Program-made: the position numbers and the translations under genes
Origin: Gnetum montanum
Lineage: Eukaryota; Streptophyta; Gnetopsida; Gnetales; Gnetaceae
NCBI GenBank assembly: GCA_015680685.1
Contig: MNCI01009412.1
Span: forward strand, 1,295,949-1,359,948
Length of the DNA stretch: 64,000 nt
Reading direction: 5' to 3'
Part shown: positions 60,234 through 64,000 of the stretch, one piece after another
Numbering within the stretch: the stretch's first letter is position 1
Layout of the letters: each line of letters begins with the position of its first letter
The notes under the pieces: model-generated
Told to the model about the DNA's origin: nothing
What the model saw: only the letters and a program-made list of their open reading frames with translations
The model's database searches: none

Positions 60234-61235
60234 TTAAACGTAGTATGGCTTCAAGTATAAGTGGTTCATTGGATTTGCAAACTCTCTACCATCCATGTCT
60301 GCCAGCTTGAAGGCTCCATTCTCGTAGGCTTTTGTGACCACAAATGGACCTTCCCAGTTTGCCAAAAACTTGTTTGTATGTTCACAGATAGCTTTGAGGA
60401 CTAGGTCGTCTTTTTTATAGGCCTTTGATGTAGGTTGGCGTGATGCTTTTGTCGTTGCTTGTCCTGATACCATTCGATACGACCCAATGTCTATGCATGC
60501 TCTTCCTCTAAGGAGTCAAGGTCTATGATTCTTGACTTGTTGTTCTGGGCCTCGTTCACGATGCTTGAGGATCATCCGCAGTGATGGTACCTGTAATTCA
60601 AGAGGTAACACTGCTTCAAATCCGTAAACTAGGCTATAGGGGGTCTTACTTGTAGCCATCCTACACATTGTACGGTAGGACCATAGCACGTAGAGGATTT
60701 GCTCGTGCCACCGCCTCTTACTATTGCTAAGCATTCTCTTAAGTAAGTTGATGATGGCCTTATTTTTCGCTTCTTCTTGACTGTTTACCTGTGGGTAGTA
60801 TGGCGACGAGAAAGATTGCTTAATGCCAAGGTTACTACAGAAGGTTCTGGTTTCCGCACTACTAAACTGTGGCCCATTGTCTATCACAATAGTCATGGGA
60901 AGACCAAACCTTATTACGATGTTGTCTAAGATGAAGTGGCAAACCTATTGGAATGTAGTCTTCCTAAGGGGGATAGCCTCTGCCCACTTCGTAAAGTACT
61001 CGATGGCAGTAATAATGAAGACATGCCCTGCGGAAGACTTAGGCGTTATGGGTCCCATGATATCTAGTCCCCATCGTTGGAATGGCCATGTGATTTGCGT
61101 AGGGTGCAACTCAGTAGGTGACATGTGTATAAGGTTTGTGTGGCATTGGCACGTGTCACACGTTTTGACTTTAGCAAAGAAATCTTGTTCCATGCAAGGC
61201 CAGTAATATCCTAGGTGTCTGATTTTAGCTGCCAT
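60234..61235 (-). pseudogene. Integrase of the Tat element
   Basis: Three open pieces. 60945-61235 holds the zinc region end (CDTCQCH) and the core start with the first catalytic Asp (RWGLDIMGPI) and FTKWAEAIPL. 60516-60896 holds the second Asp (IDNGPQFSS) and the Glu region (YYPQVNSQEEAKNK) with YRTM. 60234-60473 is the C-terminal part (NWEGPFVVTKAYENGAFKL) ending near HLYLKPYY. The D,D,E residues are all retained, but frameshifts separate the pieces. Confidence 0.88.
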
Positions 61236-61391
61236 GGCCCTGGGAGCTATGTGTCCTTCACATAGTCCTTCATGGACCTCACTAATGATTTTTTGTGCCT
61301 CCTCCCTACTGACGCAAGTTAGCAGTATTTCATCAAAGGAGCGCTTACATAAGGTATTATCTCCTACTAGGACATACTGCCGTGCTCGCTT

Positions 61392-61970
61392 TCAGATTGC
61401 ATCCCTTTGGGCAGATGTCAAGTGATGTGGGGGTTCACCATGCTGTAGGTAGGCTTTCATGTTAGCGTACCACTCTTGGGTGTTGGTAGCGCTTACGGAG
61501 GCCACGTGTACTACTTTGGTGATAGGGTCTGTGCATTCTGTTATCAAAGCAGGTAAGGTTGCAAATAGGTGTGGAGGCACGTTTAACGCTAGCGTAGCCA
61601 AGGCATCAGCTATGGTGTTTTCACTACGTGGCACATGCTAGATGTCTGTCATGGTGAACTGTTTCAACAAGTTTTTGGCCAAATCACACTAAGGTTGTAA
61701 GTGCAAATCTTTACAGGTGTAGACCTTAGTGATTTGATTGACAACAAGTTGAGAATTGCCTTGGATTTCCAAATGTTGAATCCTTAATTACTAGGCTGCT
61801 AGGAGGCCCCTAAGAAGTCCTTCATACTCAGCTACATTGTTCGTACAAAGGAACGTGAAGTGGTAGACAAAAGGTTGAAGGTCCCCTGAGGGGAATGTAA
61901 TGACGATGGCAGCACTACCACCTCGCATGGTTGAGGCGCCATTGAAATGCAAAATGGCCTCGAAATGCAA
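61392..61970 (-). pseudogene. Additional (archaeal-like) RNase H domain of the Tat element
   Basis: Starts at LHFNGASTMRGGSAAIVITF with TNNVAEYEGLLRGLLAA, then after a frame break continues to VPRSENTIADALATLA-like MPRSENTIADALATLAL (61392-61634). In this family the first motif is FDGAS; here the catalytic Asp is Asn. The Glu in NNVAEYE and the Asp in ADALA are retained. This second RNase H is what marks the Tat lineage. Confidence 0.8.
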
Positions 61971-63664
61971 TGGCATAAGGTTGATACTACCAACATGTTC
62001 ATCAGGGAATTCGGGTTCTATGGTCGCTTGATCATCAATGGATGAGGTTGCAAGCTGCATAGCTATTGCTTGTCCTTTTATTGATGACTGGGCCACATAA
62101 TGTAAATCGAACTTCGCTGTTATTGCTTTCCATCGGGCTATCTTGCTACTTTCATATAAGTTGTTTGTGATAGCTTGAAGTAACTTGCTTTTGCATATAA
62201 TGTTCACTTGACTACAGAACATGTAGTGTCTCCACTGTTTTCGTGCGAACACTAGGGAGAGACAATTCCTTTCCACTTCGTTGTATTTGGCTTCGTATGC
62301 GATTAATGCATGGCGTGGGTAATAGACTAGGATTTTAGAGCCATCTTCTTTTTTTTGGCATAACAGTGCTACGATAGATGTGTCCAAGGTGGCAAGGTAG
62401 ATGTAGAAAGGCTTATCCCTTTGTGGTGGGTAAACAATTGGAAGGTGTAAAAGCTCTTTCTTCAAGTCATCGAAGGCTTGTTGACACTAGGTTGTCCACT
62501 TAAAGTTAACCCCTTTCTTCAGTAAGTGTTGCATGGGGTGTAACTTGTCAGTCAACCTTGCTATAAACCTTCTAATGAACTATATTCTACCTTGCAACCC
62601 ATGTAATTCTTTAAGGTTAATAGGGGGTGCTAGGTTAACGATGGCCTTAACTTTGTTAGGGTCCACACGTATTCCAGCCCTCGATACTACAAACCTTAAC
62701 ATGTGTTTGGTTTTGATGTCGAAAACACATTTCTTTGGGTTAAGATGCAAGTCATGCCTATGACAACGCTTGAGGACTACCTCTAGATCAATGGCATGAT
62801 CGACAGCTGCCTTAGACTTGTTTTCTATGTCATCCACATAATCGTTGAGTCTCTCTAGGAGGTAGTCGCTAAATATGTAGGTCATAGCTCATTGATAGGT
62901 TGCTTCGGCATTCTTTAAATCAAAGGGCATCATGGTGTAACAAAAAGTTTCCCAAGGGGTCATGAACGTAGTTGTCAATTGATGTTATAGGTTGATACGA
63001 ATTTGATTGTAACCCGAGAACCTATCCATAAAAGATAATAACGCATGACCAGCTGTAGTGTCAATAAGTTGGTTGATACTCAGCATTGGGAAGTCATCTT
63101 TAATGGTTGCGTTGTTAGATCCCAGAAGTCTATACAGATTCGTATACCTCCTATTTTCTTAGAGACTACAACGATGTTTGATATCCATTTCTAGTAATCG
63201 ACCACGTGAATAAAGCCTGCTTGATATAACTTGGTGATTTCGTCACATACAGCTAGTGCGATTTCTAGTTTAATTTTTTGAGCCTTTTGTTTAACCAGTT
63301 TGACACGTGAGTCCAAAACAATGTTATGTTGTATTAGCCATGGGTCTAAACTCGGCATGTCATTGTAAGACCATGTGAATACCTTGATGTTGTCTTGAAG
63401 GACTCTGGATACATCCTTTTGCATTTGTTCATTTAGGAGGGCACTTGGTTTTAGTGTCTTTAGTTCCCCCTTGAATGTCTTTACTGGTACCTCGATGAGA
63501 GGGTCCTTAGTCACGTCCTCGGCCTCTAAGTCTAAGGCTTGGACCAAATGTTCGGGCCAATCTAGGGACGTTTCTAGGGATGCTATAGTGTTATCAATAG
63601 ATGAATTCCAGTCTATCAACTCTAAGTTCGGATATTTTGCAAGCTTGCCATGAGGACCTGTCAA
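61971..63664 (-). pseudogene. Reverse transcriptase and RNase H of the Tat element
   Basis: 63191-63664 is the region before RT and its first motifs (LDPWLIQHNIVLDSRVKLVK, ITKLYQAGFI). The middle (62886-63190) is broken but shows VVVSKKIGGIRICIDF. 62580-62885 has the catalytic YVDD and LHLNPKKCVF. 61971-62465 is the RT-linked RNase H (FYIYLATLDTSIVALL, ILVYYPRHALIAYEAKY, WRHYM). At least four frame breaks. Confidence 0.85.
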
Positions 63665-63814
63665 GGTTAGAGGTGAGTGTAGATCTCATTGCATGACCAT
63701 CTTGTTGAACCTGTCAAGTGATACCTATTTGTACCTATGGCACATAATAGTAAATATTTGCAAAGAAATAATGAAACATGTAATGATTGTCAGATATTTG
63801 GCCAAGTACGCAAG

Positions 63815-64000
63815 TTACTAGTTTAAGGTCTTGGCGGATTGTTAACAGGTTGGCTCTGTGAAATGTTACTAGTTTAAGGTCTTTGTGGACTGTTAACGAG
63901 TAGGCTTTGTGAAATGTTACTAGTTTAAGGTCTTTACGGACCATGGTACATAGACCTCGTAAAATGTTATTAGTTTAAGGTCTTTGCAGGTTGTGAATGT
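63815..64000. repeat. 51-bp tandem repeat on the 5' side of pol, runs off the window
   Basis: Units start TTACTAGTTTAAGGTCTTNG at 63815, 63866, 63917 and about 63967 (periods 51, 51, 50). The AGTTTAAGGTC core is shared with the minisatellite at 59820-60215. Confidence 0.9.

Larger units (their letters stand above)
56589..64000 (-). mobile_element. Tat-lineage Ty3/gypsy retrotransposon, 3' part
   Basis: On the minus strand from the right edge: a minisatellite, RT, RNase H, a second RNase H, integrase, 3' region with a minisatellite, and a probable LTR. The second (additional) RNase H between RNase H and integrase and the tandem repeats outside pol are Tat-lineage features (family knowledge). 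Pol is broken by stops and frameshifts. gag, protease and the 5' LTR lie beyond the window. The element ends about 0.7 kb upstream of the mEF-G start codon, in the same orientation as that gene. Confidence 0.8.

Overview
The window reads as nuclear DNA of a land plant, probably a seed plant. One single-copy-type host gene has 20 coding exons with GT-AG introns, and almost everything else is layered plant retrotransposon sequence: Ty3/gypsy of the Athila and Tat lineages plus an L1-type LINE. No prokaryotic operon, tRNA, rRNA or CRISPR structure was seen. The species cannot be named from the sequence; the large TE-filled intron and heavy nesting fit a large genome such as a gymnosperm, but that is inference.

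Layout. (1) 1-5696, minus strand: right part of an autonomous-type Athila element (RNase H, RT, protease, gag, tRNA-Asp primer site, one LTR). It appears to have landed inside an older LTR whose remainder starts at 5697. (2) 5697-9568: that LTR remnant, AT-rich unassigned DNA, and a broken exon-like fragment of a SMARCA3/HLTF-type SNF2 helicase gene. (3) About 9569-41235, plus strand: one old, heavily mutated Athila-like element, read as gag, then three tandem copies of the protease-RT-RNase H segment (period about 2.5 kb), then integrase, a long non-coding 3' region, a coiled-coil third ORF, a polypurine tract and the start of a 3' LTR. Two younger 7.3-kb elements of one family (11481-18741 and 24316-31614) are nested in it in the same orientation. 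They carry complete LTRs, tRNA-Asp primer sites, gag and protease but no RT, RNase H or integrase, so they are non-autonomous and would need enzymes from an Athila relative.

(4) 41676-55862, minus strand: mitochondrial elongation factor G (mEF-G/GFM1 type). A reading frame of 777 codons plus stop can be assembled across 20 exons with no stop, frameshift or bad splice site. Intron 5 is 7.8 kb and holds an antisense, decayed LINE and a degenerate repeat block. (5) 55863-56588: short upstream region of that gene. (6) 56589-64000, minus strand: a decayed Tat-lineage element (probable 3' LTR, 3' region with a 13-copy minisatellite, integrase, second RNase H, RNase H, RT, and a second related minisatellite on the 5' side), running off the right edge.

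The most notable observations are the triplicated protease-RT-RNase H cassette inside one element, the gag-protease-only Athila derivative family, palindrome arrays in two unrelated LTR types just upstream of their TATA boxes, and a repeat core shared by two minisatellites flanking the Tat pol region.
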